A stretch of 64,000 nucleotides of DNA from contig OZ023265.1 in NCBI GenBank assembly GCA_964006375.1, positions 8,743,660 to 8,807,659 on the forward strand, given 5' to 3'. Shown here piece after piece: positions 14,305-26,289 of this stretch. Origin of the DNA: Tillus elongatus. Lineage: Eukaryota > Arthropoda > Insecta > Coleoptera > Cleridae. Both the position numbers and the translations under genes were made by a program. The notes beneath the pieces are model-generated. The model worked only from the letters and a program-made list of their open reading frames with translations, did no database searches and had not been told where the DNA came from. How positions within the stretch are numbered: the first letter of the stretch is position 1; every line of letters starts with the position of its first letter.

Positions 14305-15130
14305 TATTTTAAAAAGTAAACTTAGTTTTATTGTACTTGAGAATCTGTATCAGAATTCCCCTTTTTCCCCATGCCATCTTTATCTCCAGCTGTTTTAATT
14401 AGCTCTTTGAAATTTAGTCGTCTCCATTGCCTGATGTACCACATCCTGGGCAAAAGTTTTTCTTGTTTTTACTACAGCAACCATAATCTTACTGAATGCA
14501 TTAAACTAAAACCGTCAGCGAACACAGGCGAACCAGCAGGGATCCAAAGAACCAAATATAATGTTGGGAAGCTTAGGACCATCCTTAGTTTGCATGCCTA
14601 TGGACAGGAGTTAACAGCACATGCAACAGCACTTCCAGAGAACAAACCAGAACAATATCGTGAACAACCTTAGACTCACCGCAGATAAAGCAATGGAGCA
14701 GATGGGGAGGCGTAGGAAAAAATGTTCTCGAACAGAGCATAACTTATCAAGATAGGCGAGACTAAAAGCTGAAGTAAAGCAGACACAAACGCAACAATAA
14801 GAAGCTTGAAGGCAGAGACAATACCAGATAATAAAAAAACCTGAGATTCTGGAATTTGTAACGATTGCGGTTCGTTACTACTTTAAATATTCAAAATGAA
14901 CGCGTAAGAGACTTAACTAATGGCCGACAATCCAATATCTGTAAGGCAATTCATGTTTGATTTCAAAATTTTCATTGAAAATTCGCTAAGAAATTCTATA
15001 TCGTAGCACCCGTACTGAATTCCCTATAATATACGTCGAAATCCAAATATTGAAAGACGTTGCATTTTTGTTGGGGAAAATGAATATCTCTATTGTCCTG
15101 GAGTTCTATGTAAATAACAGAAGCTGATGT
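14305..15130. other. Intergenic sequence, nothing recognised
   Basis: It includes a 100-codon ORF (14371-14673) without any recognisable motif. I see no gene or classifiable repeat. Confidence 0.3.
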
Positions 15131-15143
15131 AATTATGATGAAA

Positions 15144-15211
15144 GGGTTGCGGTGCTATCGGGGCGGCAAGGCCGCGGACGAGCCCTGAGGGAACAAAAAA
15201 AAAAAAAAAAA
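15144..15211 (+). mobile_element. Severely 5'-truncated non-LTR retrotransposon end with duplication
   Basis: The 68-bp insert is only the last bases of the family at 40237-41657 (GCGGTGCTATCGGGGCGGC, GAGCCCTGAGGGAAC) plus a poly(A) tail. It is bounded by a perfect 13-bp target-site duplication AATTATGATGAAA at 15131-15143 and 15212-15224. Confidence 0.92.
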
Positions 15212-15224
15212 AATTATGATGAAA

Positions 15225-16600
15225 TCTAGAAAAACGGTGGACCAAGTCCATTATTGTTTTGAGGTGTGTATAGAAGACGTCGTGGTTTCGCCACCGATTA
15301 GAGCTCTTGTTTTATCTCATTTGAAAAGAGGAAGCTAGAAAGAGCTCGCACACAGCCACTAACAGGTCACGGAAAGGATTTTGCGTGCAGCTCTGGCAAG
15401 AGAAAGATTGACTTGCCAGCGAGGAGGGTGAGCTAGGCGGTTGACAAGTTATCATTCTAATTAGCGTAGCTCATAATTATCTTAAAATAGGTGATAAAAT
15501 TCATTTTTGTTGTCGATACTATCTAACAACCGTTGTCGGTGATTGTTTAATATCATTTGGTCGGTTTTTGAATTTAAATTAACGTGTTTGGCAGAAAAAA
15601 ACGCGTGATCCTTTGTTCACAGGCCTGGTGAAACCCTCAAGTTAATCAAACAAAGTTTCTGATTATTACCGAGCTCTGAATCAATTGGCATTATAAATTT
15701 CACTTGAACCAATTTACATTTTAATTGCTGTAGAGAGATCTCACTCAAATTAATTCCGAACATCGACATAAGACGGTTGTTTATTTGATGTTAGGTGCCA
15801 AATTGTCTCCCCCAGTATTGGAGCAACAAGATCCACCTGCCCAATAAACGTTTAGGGAAAGTGCCACTTATTCTCTCCAACCTCCCCTCTCGATTGGAAT
15901 TGGTAAGCCTGTGTTAGGCTCTGATGGTTTACTCTACTTGGAGAGCATCTTCAAAGGCTCAACAGGTAACTCCAGGTGTCAGGACTTGGTGAGTCGATTA
16001 AGCTTTATGTGTGGATCAACCAAACCTTTCATGCAGCGGTTCATTATTTGAACCTTTACAATTTGAATTTTCAAAGTAACATGATCAAATTTAAACTTCA
16101 ATAGTGTCAGTGAGGTGTCTGTAAAAGGGTAACTGTAAATTTTCTGTTTATTCTTTAGAATTTTGTGAATTTAAATACATAGTACCTGAAATTGTAATTA
16201 GCACATTTTGTTTGTAAAATATTTAACCTGTACATTTCTTAATATTTTTCATTGACAATCATTAAAGTAAAAATTTCACTTAGTAATATTTTTCTTAAAT
16301 GGAGCCTCGCTCAAAGGACTGGCCAATTATTTCATTGGAAAATCAACCGAATTAATTGATGAATGTCAAGGAATTTAGATAATGTTGATCTTTAATATAC
16401 CTCAAATATGTAATGTTAATATTTTTGTAAATTCGAACCATTTTATTTCATAATTTTGTCATATGCTATATAAAATAATAATTTCTTTTTCTTGAAACTC
16501 TTGTTCATTTGATATTTATTTGTGTATGAGTTAATATTTATTTGAAATTTGCCAACCATGTTAATTTGATTTTGTTTGCTATCCCAAATTTATTTATATG
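15225..16600. other. Intergenic sequence, nothing recognised
   Basis: AT-rich with a few moderately GC-rich stretches (15270-15450, 15780-16010). I see no ORF of note and no match to other repeats in the window. Confidence 0.3.
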
Positions 16601-16624
16601 AATAAATTTAATATTATTGTTACA

Positions 16625-17215
16625 TTAACATATCTGTTTAATTGAAGAGAAATTCCTCCCTAATATCTCTACTTTTTGGCAGCAACACAATTAATAAATT
16701 CTAATTATCGTTTATCTAGATTCCTTAAATTTTATATAACCAGGCCCTAGCCTGGGGTGCTCACAAATATAAGACTTCAGGGAGAGCAACACAGAAAAGA
16801 ATGTGAGTATCAAACCATATCAACATCTGCTCCTAAAGTGTTTCTAGTCTTAATAATAATAATAATCTGATAGATAGATACTTTTAGGGTAGGGCTTATA
16901 GGCAAAAGTAACCTCACTATCAAGCAGGTTCAAGTCCACTTGAGGTCCATCACCATATACCACATCTCCAGAAGAGTTTTTGTTTGAGGACAGTTACAAA
17001 TTCTACCAGTTCACTGAGATTCACCAGCAGAATACTTAGACAAACTCTTAATAAATTAAGCGACCAGGCATATCCTATCAGCCTCTGAATAACCTCATAG
17101 ATGTAAAGAACATTTTCAAAGAATACTGTTTGAACGGAGGCCTCTAGCGCGACACTACATCTTCGCAACGCCTCTCTTCGGAGACATTACAACAGACGCG
17201 ACTTTATAAAATAGA
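16625..17215. repeat. Diverged repeat shared with 39525-39905
   Basis: Both copies start near ATCTGTTTAATTGAA...AATTCCTCCCTAA. Later they share AGTGACCTCACTA / AGTAACCTCACTA and TCCACTT.AGGTC blocks in the same order. The right part of this copy includes a 72-codon minus-strand ORF with no known motif. The type of element is unknown. Confidence 0.45.
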
Positions 17216-17459
17216 ATAGCATTTTACAGTATTTGTCTGACTGACTGTATGAAGCGTCCACAGACAGACCAATGGGAGTGTTCTTAAGTATTTTGCTCCT
17301 CCCACCATATCTATTTTAGAAAGTATATTTATAGCGAATATAAATCGTACATAATTAACTCAATATTCATCTTGATCATGATCAGGTTCAACTACTATAT
17401 GCGCTGATTCAGAACCTAAATGAATCTGAGATCTATTTCGCCCGCTTCATGTGAGCTAC

Positions 17460-17700
17460 GAACCTCGTAAGAGAGTCGAGATTCAAGCAGCCATCAAAGC
17501 ACCTGAAGTTGGTAAAGCTGCAGAACTTGACAATATATCAGCGAAGCTTCATACGTCCTTTGATAAGCTGTTTATAAGACAATTGAGAGAGCAAAACACC
17601 TTTCGAGTTGGAAAAAAGGCTTTACGATTAAACTGTCATAAAAAGGTGATCTGAGAGATGGCAAAAACTTGTTAGGTGCAGCAACCCTCCTATACTCAGG
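17460..17700 (+). pseudogene. Reverse transcriptase fragment of a non-LTR element
   Basis: It reads RVEIQAAIKAPEVGKAAELD, then NISAKL, and after a stop LPKKGDLRDGKN. This matches the order of RT motif 0-1 in RTE-like elements (E-V-x-x-A-I-K-x-x-K-x-G-K-A-A-G-x-D-x-I and later PKKGD). It is short and decayed. Confidence 0.45.
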
Positions 17701-17845
17701 TTTGAGACTAAATGATGTCTCATCTCTAAAATGGGCTCACAATTCTGAAATAGCGTTCTGTATACTTGCAGGGAGTTTCCCTTGGTAAGTTTTCTTAAAT
17801 CGTGATGTGCATTATCAAGTTAGCTGTGGTTTTTATGTATGACTA

Positions 17846-18003
17846 GGAGGCTTAAACGGACCCGTAGTATTTAACATTCTTCATAATAATTTGACTGCAC
17901 CTCGATATCTTGAAATATTACAAAATTACGTTAACCAAACCTTAGACAATTTGCATCAACAAGATGTAGCGAACATGTGGTTCCAGCAAGATGGAGCACC
18001 TCA
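17846..18003 (+). pseudogene. Tc1/mariner-type transposase fragment
   Basis: The frame reads GGLNGPVVFNI, then RYLEILQNYVNQTLD and NMWFQQDGAPQS, which is the block around the second catalytic Asp. It is cut off at 18003 by the foldback element that follows. Confidence 0.7.
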
Positions 18004-18009
18004 ATCAGT

Positions 18010-18445
18010 ACGACATACTAATTGCAGCGAACATGTACCTATAAAGTAATACGGCTATGGTAGCCAACCTTACAACACTAAGTGAGGTGTAAGATACCAA
18101 GCATGTGCCGCTACCTCGTTGTGTAACTAAGTAGTATGTTGTCACGGCAGCTCCAAATAACACAGTGTTAAAAAATACAGACTGTATACAACCAACTAAC
18201 AATTTAGTATGCCTTACTGACGAGCTCTAATTAGAGTGAAACTGCTCTACGGTTCTAATTGCATCTAGCTTTACATACTTTGTCCCTATATTAGGGTAGA
18301 AATGGACCAGTGCTGACAATTTACTAAATTGTTAGTTCGTTGTATACAGTCTGTGTTATTTGGAGCTGCCGTGACAACATACTACTTGATTCCGCAATGA
18401 GGTGGCAGCACATTGCTTCATGCCTTACACCTCACTCAGTGTTCA
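18010..18445. mobile_element. Foldback element, copy 1 (related copy at 62195-62580)
   Basis: The arm at about 18079-18208 is the inverse of about 18327-18441; paired blocks include GTATGTTGTCACGGCAGCTCC / GGAGCTGCCGTGACAACATAC-like sequence and CTGTATACAACCAACTAACA. It interrupts the transposase fragment at 18003. Confidence 0.8.
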
Positions 18446-19200
18446 AAATCTGTGGTCACTAAGAATCATATAGCTAGATACAGCACGGTTTTCAAAATCT
18501 GCCCGGTATTCCACAAAAACAAAACGCCTCATTTCCATCTCAAATGTTAAATATGGGCTTTACGATTGTGAAGCCTCGAAGGTCATAAAAACAATAATAG
18601 GCAAGCTCCATGTATTTGTGAATGAGTGTAGTCTAAAATTTTTGTTATTTGTTGGCCAGACTAAATATGCAACCAGGACCTGCTATATCTAACAAATTAC
18701 CACAACACATTTGTAAAAAACCTTACAATTTATTCGCTCACCAAGCCTGCGTCAAAAATTCTAAACGTTTGGTGATTACAACTTTGTTTATATTCCGTGC
18801 ATTTACTCAGCCTTAGATGCATGAGGATGATTCAAATAGCCTTGTTGAAGTGGAGCTGGATTGGTCACACTCAGAAAGATATCGGAAGATAAATCCAGAC
18901 TTTAAGAAACATTGCTAATGGACTGAAAAGAGTTGAAAACTTTGGGGAAAGTTGTGGCTTTAACCCAAAACAAGACTAGATGAGACAGCTTCAAACAAAA
19001 AATCACCAGGACCTAACTTGAACACCTCTATAGTAATAAACACTTAAATAATAAATTGTGTATTCTGATTCTGGAGATACAATCACTGTAAAAGTTCACT
19101 ATATTTAGGTAAACAAAAAAATTTGCACAACCTTTACATAAAAAATCTATTTAACAATAAAATAAATAAAAATAATACAAATTAACAGCACTTCTAAACC
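18446..19200. other. Intergenic sequence, nothing recognised
   Basis: No ORF over 60 codons with a recognisable motif and no repeat partner was seen. It lies downstream of the EMC5 stop. Confidence 0.3.
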
Positions 19201-19221
19201 CATAACCTGTACGTTTGATAA

Positions 19222-19696
19222 TTACTCACAATCTTCTAAACTAGCTTTCGAAACTGGTGGTACGTAATTTTGTGAGAATATTTTTCCCCGGTGGTTGAAA
19301 ATGTAGAATGATGGAATGTTTCTGAATGTCTCCCAGCTCTTCTCTTCTAATTCGGCTGCTGCTTTGATTTCTTTAAAATCGCCTATTACGTATATAATAC
19401 CGTACATGATGATAAACAGGCTAATGAGTGCTTGAATGATTATCTGAAATTTTAAAAGTCAATCTACTGTATAAGTGATTTTGATAGAAAGATATACGTA
19501 CATCTGGAGGTAAATGTGTAAATTCTAGTTCATTTAATCGTAAATATGATCTATCTGCAACGAAAATTAGGAAAATCAATTATTTGAGTCCACATTTAAC
19601 ATTAAACAACTTACGCTGTGCTGCTGAATAAGCAGCATTGAATAGTGATAAAAAGCCGAAAGCTATACAAGCTCTGTGAATAAACTTTGAAGGCAT
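19222..19696 (-). CDS. EMC5: ER membrane protein complex subunit 5 (MMGT1-like), complete three-exon gene
   Basis: On the minus strand the exons are 19696-19615, 19554-19502 and 19443-19222, all with GT-AG introns (68 nt and 58 nt... the introns are 19614-19555 and 19501-19444, about 60 nt each). Together they give 118 codons plus stop with no frame error. The start is the ATG at 19696, giving MPSKFIHRACIAFGFLSLFN. Residues about 9-26 and 46-66 are hydrophobic and would be two membrane helices. Conserved family blocks are SAAQHRSYLRL (residues 24-34, spanning intron 1), GDFKEIKA (66-73) and WETFRNIPSFYIFNHRG. EMC5 is a core subunit of the ER membrane protein complex, which inserts tail-anchored and polytopic proteins. 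It was first named membrane magnesium transporter 1. The gene is intact and has no mobile DNA in its introns. Confidence 0.92.
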
Positions 19697-19849
19697 TTTG
19701 TGTTACTATTTCTACAAAATCAAATTCATTTGCTTCTAATTTCTTATTAAAATTTCTAAGGATAACTTTTCGATTCACCTTCACAAATTGGTAGTTTGCG
19801 ATTGACAAATGACAGATGGATGACATTTATAATTTATGATAATAATGAC

Positions 19850-21080
19850 GTTCTGGCAATTGAATTATTTTGTTCTTAGCTAAGCTAAAATCCAAACCTT
19901 TCTAGGTGGATTCCTTGGTACTTAGTGGTCTGAGGTACAATATAATATAACCTAATAAAATATTAACATTTTAATATAGCATTAAAACAAGGGTAAAACA
20001 TCCAGGGTAGATGGAAACCTTAAGCTTTAAAATAAAGTAAATGCTTTTAGCGGTCTGTAAATTACTTAAGTAGGTAGATTAAATTAATTGCCATACAATT
20101 TCTTGACTGAAAAGTACAATGGTAGTTTGAGAATTTAAAAAAAAATTGTTAAATTCTTTCCCAGAAGTAGGTATGATTCAGCGAGACCCTCGAAATATAT
20201 AGCACGTAGTCTGTAGAAGTTTGCAAATTTAATAAATTCAAATTTTTTAATGAGGCTCGATACATAAATTAAGTAAGTACATAAAATCTAATACTTTGGT
20301 TTAGGAGAAATTGTATATACTAAGACAACTCTTTTGGGAGGAGTTATGTGTAATGTGGCACTCATAAAGACAAATTTTTTTTTGGAGTACGAAAGCTTAT
20401 TTTACTGTTAAAACATTTTTCCATTCCTTAACCTAAAATGGGTTTCGTTTCATTTACCGTTGTTTTTTTTTAGAAGTCATTCAATTTTGTGTGAATTTTT
20501 TCGTTGCATACCTAGAACAAATTGGATTTTCCTTCAATTATAAATGATAATTTTAAGTAGCATACCTAGGACAAGTTGTATTTCCTTCAATTATAAATGA
20601 TAATTTTAAGTAAATTCCTATATTTTCTGTGCCCAATGTGTTGAATGGATGCAAAACGGGAGAAGGAAATTTCATTTAAAGTTAAAATGACGAAGAGAAC
20701 TTTATTCGAGGCACGAGCGTTGTTTCCATTTTTTTAATAAATATTAATAACATTTATAGGTAAATTAGCAGATTAGCGTATTGTTCGTTTTTTTAAAATC
20801 CGAAACATGCTTAGAGGAACCCCTTTATGCATTAACCATCGGACAAATGCTGTGATCTCAACTCCACAATACAGTTAAGAGACCTAAAGTAAATTTGAGG
20901 TTCTGTGCAAGGTAAACATGCTACAACTGAGCTAGAAATGTAAACTGTAAAAAACTCACCTTACAGAATTCCATAGAAAGGGGAAACTACTTACCAACAC
21001 CGTTTCTCCATAAAAAACTTCCACTTTGCCAAATTAAAAAAAAATACGCTAAATAATAAGCGTAATCTGATTCCTTAAAA
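19850..21080. other. Intergenic sequence with one short tandem duplication
   Basis: Bases about 20508-20614 hold two copies of a unit of about 54 bp (GCATACCTAG.ACAA..., CAATTATAAATGATAATTTT). Nothing else is recognised. Confidence 0.5.
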
Positions 21081-21089
21081 TTAAATAAA

Positions 21090-21586
21090 TAACTGAAACT
21101 GCTACCAAAGCATCACATAAAGGGTCTATTTTAAATAATCTTTTTGCAAATAATTTAATAAAATAAAGAACAATGAAGATTGTAGCTGAAACTTAAGGCT
21201 TTTTAACATCTTGACATTTATGCTGCATAGCCGTTCATATAGGTTCTCTATCTAGAACATGTCAATTTTGACGTTTTGAATCGCGACTTTTTTGACGTTT
21301 TAAGAATAAACATTAAAAAGCTTATAACTTCTTTTGTTTTTAACGTAGGGATCCAAATTTTGGTACATGGCTTTATTTTTATGGCATAAATCCTCGTACC
21401 CAATATGGTTGCCCCAACTTTGTCATTTCCAGAGATATAAAAATTTTCCGAAAGAAAACGCAAAATTTTCTGCGAAAACCTCAGCCGATTTTCCTGGCTA
21501 ACGAACTTATCCAAACCATTTGCGAAAGGAAGGTACTCACCAAGTTTTATCAAAATTGGTCCATTATTTTTTAAGGTTAACGGTGT

Positions 21587-21656
<70 letters not shown>

Positions 21657-21778
21657 GAAACCAACCTCGGATTTGGGTTCTAGGAGTCCTAAATAGCGCT
21701 CATTTGAAGAAATTTTTTCAAAATTCAAAAGTCGCGATCTTCTCATTGATGATTTTTTTAAAGAAAATTCACTAAAAG
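21090..21778 (+). repeat. Family A repeat, body and right end
   Basis: It carries TTGACGTTTTGAATCGCG, GATTTTCCTGGCTAACGAAC, a (TA)n array (21590-21650) and the right end TTTTTTTAAAGAAAATTCAC. The CTGGACGCAGC left end is missing. Confidence 0.75.
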
Positions 21779-22090
21779 TATTCATCAGTCCATTTGTCTT
21801 GAAATTAACGACATTCTGTGTCTACTTTCCGCTTTTTTAAACCAGACCTGTTGATAGAATTTGCTTGAATATTTCCCGCGTCGTACTCTCGACCGTACGC
21901 GAATATGCGATGCGTACTTTATCAGTTGTTAAGAATTACTGAGATGACACGCGCGCTGAGCGATTTATATATTACCCACAATAAGCAACTAGAATAAGCG
22001 CATAGGGCAGCTTCCCGAATGTTTATCTGTTTGTCTCTTTCTAACGACTATTTCTGACTCGATCTGTGGCGTTCCACTGCGTACGCTTAA

Positions 22091-22900
22091 TAATACAGGG
22101 CTTTAATTAATTCCCGAACCCCACGTGACCGCTTAAGTTAGGCAACCCGGCATACACGGTTGTACAACCTGAATTAATGAAATCCCTAAGATGCCAGTGT
22201 CGTCTCATATTTCCTTTGGGGTTTTATAAAAAATATAATAAGTTGAAACAGTAAATGTTTTAAATGTATTTATTATTTAGTATATTTAACAGCAAGTCTG
22301 TTCATGTATGGTTTACTGTTATTGATTGTTAAAAAAATAAATTAAAAACATAATAAAATATTACTTTTATTTTGTATAGATATCAAAATTTTGTAATGTA
22401 CGCAAACAAATCCGATTATTTAAACTAAACTTCTAACTTACGGTTTTTTACTCAATACACATTATTGAGTAACATGTAACAAATACGTACGTGTTTGGGC
22501 AGATTACCGACGAACAGATTTGGTAGGGCTTCGTTCCATGCGATGTCGAATATCGTCAACAACATAACCTTAACATACCTACACTTTTAACTTACGTAAA
22601 AACGCAATGAAAATGCTAAGTTTTGATAAAAACTGTTTATTTTTATTGTTTAACAGATAGAAAATTATTTGAAGAAGGTCGAACTTGGAAAATGCACAAT
22701 ATACATACAAAATAACTGTCAAAAGGGAATTGAGCGCCAATGGACTGAACTGTCAATTGATTCAGTAACTTTAGGGTCCCTAGTCTAGTGTTTTTTTTTG
22801 GTTACTTTTTGACTGATAACTCATAAAATCATATTCCACTAAGAGAGAGAGACAGAATCTGGTCACGTGGGGTCCGGGAATTAATGAAAGCCCTGTATTA
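22091..22900. mobile_element. Non-autonomous DNA transposon with 40-bp inverted ends
   Basis: Bases 22091-22130 and 22861-22900 are inverse copies with two mismatches (TAATACAGGGCTTT...CCCCACGTGACC). The 810-bp interior has no ORF. The outermost TAA/TTA could be a 3-bp duplication, as in PIF/Harbinger, or part of the repeat. Confidence 0.8.
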
Positions 22901-22904
22901 TTTA

Positions 22905-24530
22905 TCGATTTGAATTGATATCGTTATTTGAATTTTCTCTGAATCTCGCTGGCCGAATTGAAATGGTATATCGTATATAAGAGTGTGTGTATGTATTTAT
23001 ATACTGACGAGTCTAATATTGCTATATGTAAGCAATCCAAAGGACAATAAAGATTATTATTATAGTTTTTACATTTCCAAGATAAATAGGAATGCTAAGA
23101 TTTGTTTAGCTGGTTTGATAGTTCATGTAGTGCGGCTTTACAAAGTTTTGGACTAATGATTGGTAAAGACATAATCAAAAAGAGTTACAAGTTTACTTAA
23201 TGGTTTATTAAATTATCGGATACAGTAATAAACTTAGCTTTATTCTAAACTATCACATTGATCATTCTAATACAAAAAACAATTAAACTATACACACAAA
23301 AAGACTTAACTAGAATGAAAACTAGAACGAAATCTTAACAAAACAATAAACCTTTAGACAAAATTGTTTACAAGAAGTTGGTCAGTCGAATGCGTAACAT
23401 CCAAATTCAAGGTTCAAAAATATTAATCAAGACACACTATTTTATAAACTCGTATTTGGAAATGGTAAACTATACCAAGAACAATGAAAATTTATAATTA
23501 TATTAATTTTTCTTTGCTCATAAGTGGAAATTACAATTTTACAGTGCAACAGAATTAAATAACATCACAAGTTAATTATTTAACATCTCCCTACAAAATA
23601 ACTTTATCTTCGTTCTGACGTAACTGCTTCTGACCAACCTGTCACTTTAATAAAACCTATATAACATATAATCTATGCATACAAATCACAGAGAAATCTA
23701 TAAAGTGATAAATATGTAACGAAATACAGAACCAACAATCTGTGTCCGACCGAACTTTCGGTTTCGGAAAGTTTCAGTGCTAAATTAGAGTTTCGGTTTC
23801 GGCAGAAAATCTGTCGAAATTACGATCAAAACTGAAACTACGTTCGTGAGCTTTCGTGCGGTCTTCGGGAGCGATCGGCATAGTGGAGAGTGTCGAGTCG
23901 ACGAGGCTAGGAGACTACGCTCATACCTCCCGAACCTCATCTCATATCAAATAGAATAGATAGTTTTTTTTAGGGTGACTAACCTATTAATTTATAAAAT
24001 AAATAACTGCTTCTACGAACACAAACACATATTTGCACCCAGCTAAAATGAACAGAAACTTAAAACAAAACATATATAAACGAATTACCTTAAAAGGAAG
24101 TTTTAGTCGGACACTACAAACAATGCAAGCTGTTCTCTCATTTTAATCATCATTAAATTTATTTATTTTCATATAAGAATATGCAATATTTAAATACTCT
24201 ACTACTATATAAGAATGCAGTTATATTATAATTTTTAGTTTTCGCACCTCATATTTAGATAGGTGAATAAATACATTGACTTTTTTTCATGTATTAAAAC
24301 GACAAATTAAATCATCTTAGCCATGACAAATTATTTTTATAATTGGCATTATTTTTGCATGTTTGGACAAAATTGATTTTTTGTTACTCTGGCTTAACTG
24401 TCACTTAACTTCTGTCATTAAGGCATCACTGACATTGTTTTATCATTTGGGAACAACTGAAGTATTGGGTGCTTTCAGACAAAGCCACCTTAATATATAA
24501 ATCATAACATCATGTCATGAGTGACTATCG
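22905..24530. other. Intergenic sequence, mostly unrecognised
   Basis: Near 23040-23065 AATAAAGATTATTATTATAG looks like the 3' tail of a decayed non-LTR element. I see nothing else that I can name. Confidence 0.3.
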
Positions 24531-24540
24531 CATGCTGTAA

Positions 24541-24640
24541 ACTGGCTAATAACTTCGTGAGCTATTGCTCACGAAGTTATTAGCCAGTTAGAATAATAAT
24601 AACTTCGTGAACTATTGCTCACGAAGTTATTATTATTATA
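24541..24640. repeat. Two tandem palindromes with lox-like geometry
   Basis: ATAACTTCGTGA (24549-24560) and TCACGAAGTTAT (24569-24580) flank the 8-bp GCTATTGC. The same arms recur at 24599-24610 and 24619-24630 around ACTATTGC, exactly 50 bp further on. The first palindrome extends to 22-bp arms (24541-24562 / 24567-24588); the second extends with AAT repeats. Confidence 0.95.
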
Positions 24641-25419
24641 TATTATTGTATATAATGTTATACAATGGCTGCGGTTTCAATCAGACGGCAACTCGATGTG
24701 ATATAGCGAAAGGAGAGTGAGATGATGTGTTCAGCTCTCTATATTATGGTGGTTTTGGGTAAGTGAACTAAGATGTCCAGTATGCTGTTCCACTATTGAG
24801 GCTTTTAGACACTAAATATAAAATACGGTGACTGGAATAAGCGGCAACTTAGAATTTTTCTACAGATATCGCTCAGCCGGTTGTCGTTGGTTTTAATGAC
24901 AAAAACTTGTCATTTGAGATTTCAACAGTCAACATTAAAGTCGTTTTGTTACATCAGAAAAAAATGTATCTACATTAAAAGCCAACAATTTTTTTACCTT
25001 CCACAAACCCAATGATTTAATCATTTGAATAATAATATATCAAATAATACGCGGCACGTTTTCTAAGTATGGTTTTAAAATTTGGAAGCTGTAGCACAGC
25101 GTTCGCAGTTCCACGCATGCACGCAAAGTACCTTCATCCATTGCCTAGCCAAAGATACCATTAGAGAAGCATTCGCGTGCATGGCCGTTTGTTTATGTGT
25201 GTTTAAAATGCCCCAGATCATTGGAAATTCAGCCAATTGGTAAATACGCTGTGTCATTCGATTCTTAAATGCAAGGGACATGAAAGCGGCCGAAATAATT
25301 GATAGATTAATGGACTGTATCGAGAAAACGCTGATGAAATGTTAAGAAAACGGCTTAAAAGCATTTGCACAATGCCCTCACATACAGCTTATCGAACATA
25401 AGATCACATTGCATGTGAA

Positions 25420-25860
25420 GAACGTAAGATCACATCTCCTGTGAAGAACTTGATCACCCTCCCTATAGACCTGACTTAAGATCACATCGCCTGTGAAGAA
25501 CTTAATCACCCTCCCTATAGTCCTGACTTATCACCAAGTGATTATCATTTGTTCTTGCACTTAAAGAAACAACATGCCGGTCAGTACCATGACGACGTCA
25601 AAAGGGGTTTGCTGGAGTGGCTAGCAAATTCAGATGGCATGTTTCTATTCGGACGGAATTCAGAAGGTGGTGGTACGCTACAATAAATGCCCTAATGTGG
25701 GTGAAAATTGTGTTGAAAGTAGTAATAAAAAATATTTTGAGTTAAACTTTTCATTTTCTTTGTCCGTTGAGATGACAGGTTATAAAACGAAAGGTCCCGA
25801 GTTCAAGTTTCTGGTGTGTCAACACACTGTTGATCTTGTCCGTGAAGTGAATGTAGCTTG
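25420..25860 (+). pseudogene. Mariner transposase C-terminal fragment
   Basis: After a local duplication of about 66 bp (GATCACATCGCCTGTGAAG... twice, 25425-25530) the frame reads PPYSPDLSPSDYHLFLHLKK, the third catalytic Asp of classical mariner. After a frame change it reads FYSDGIQKVVVRYNKC, the usual C-terminal block. Stops and shifts show that it is dead. Confidence 0.75.
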
Positions 25861-25938
25861 ATTGGGATTTTTAGTTAAATGAGATAAATTGGTTGAACTG
25901 TGCTTATGATCTCACATGTCGCAACTAGTGCCTGATCT

Positions 25939-26077
25939 CGATTAATTGAAAATCGTGAGTTTTCACATTGCAGAAATTCGAAAAAATCGAATAACTGAGT
26001 AAGTGAATAATCGATAAATAGAATAATCGATTTTCTCGAATATCTGCAATGTGAAAAAGCGATTTTCGATTAATGGA
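25939..26077. repeat. Palindromic foldback, about 40-bp arms
   Basis: CGATTAATTGAAAATCG...TCACATTGCAGAAATTCG (25940-25980) is the inverse of 26037-26076 with a few mismatches. The AATCGA/TCGATT-rich composition resembles the stretch at 28855-29010. Confidence 0.8.
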
Positions 26078-26289
26078 ATCTAATAAAACTGATAACTGAA
26101 CGGACAAACGGGCCACTGAATCAGTGAATGATTGCTACTTATTCCCGGAGTAATAAATGTCAATGTAAATCATAAATATTTATTTTAATTTGTTTTTTGG
26201 AAAATTCAAACATATATTTCATTTACCTAATCAATATAAATTTTGTTGAAAATGATATATGACTTATTTCGTGTTAGATGAAGCAGGTC

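Noticed and set aside
25939..26077. Inverted repeat as a rho-type terminator
   Set aside because: This is a eukaryotic genome and no gene ends here. It is better seen as a small foldback.
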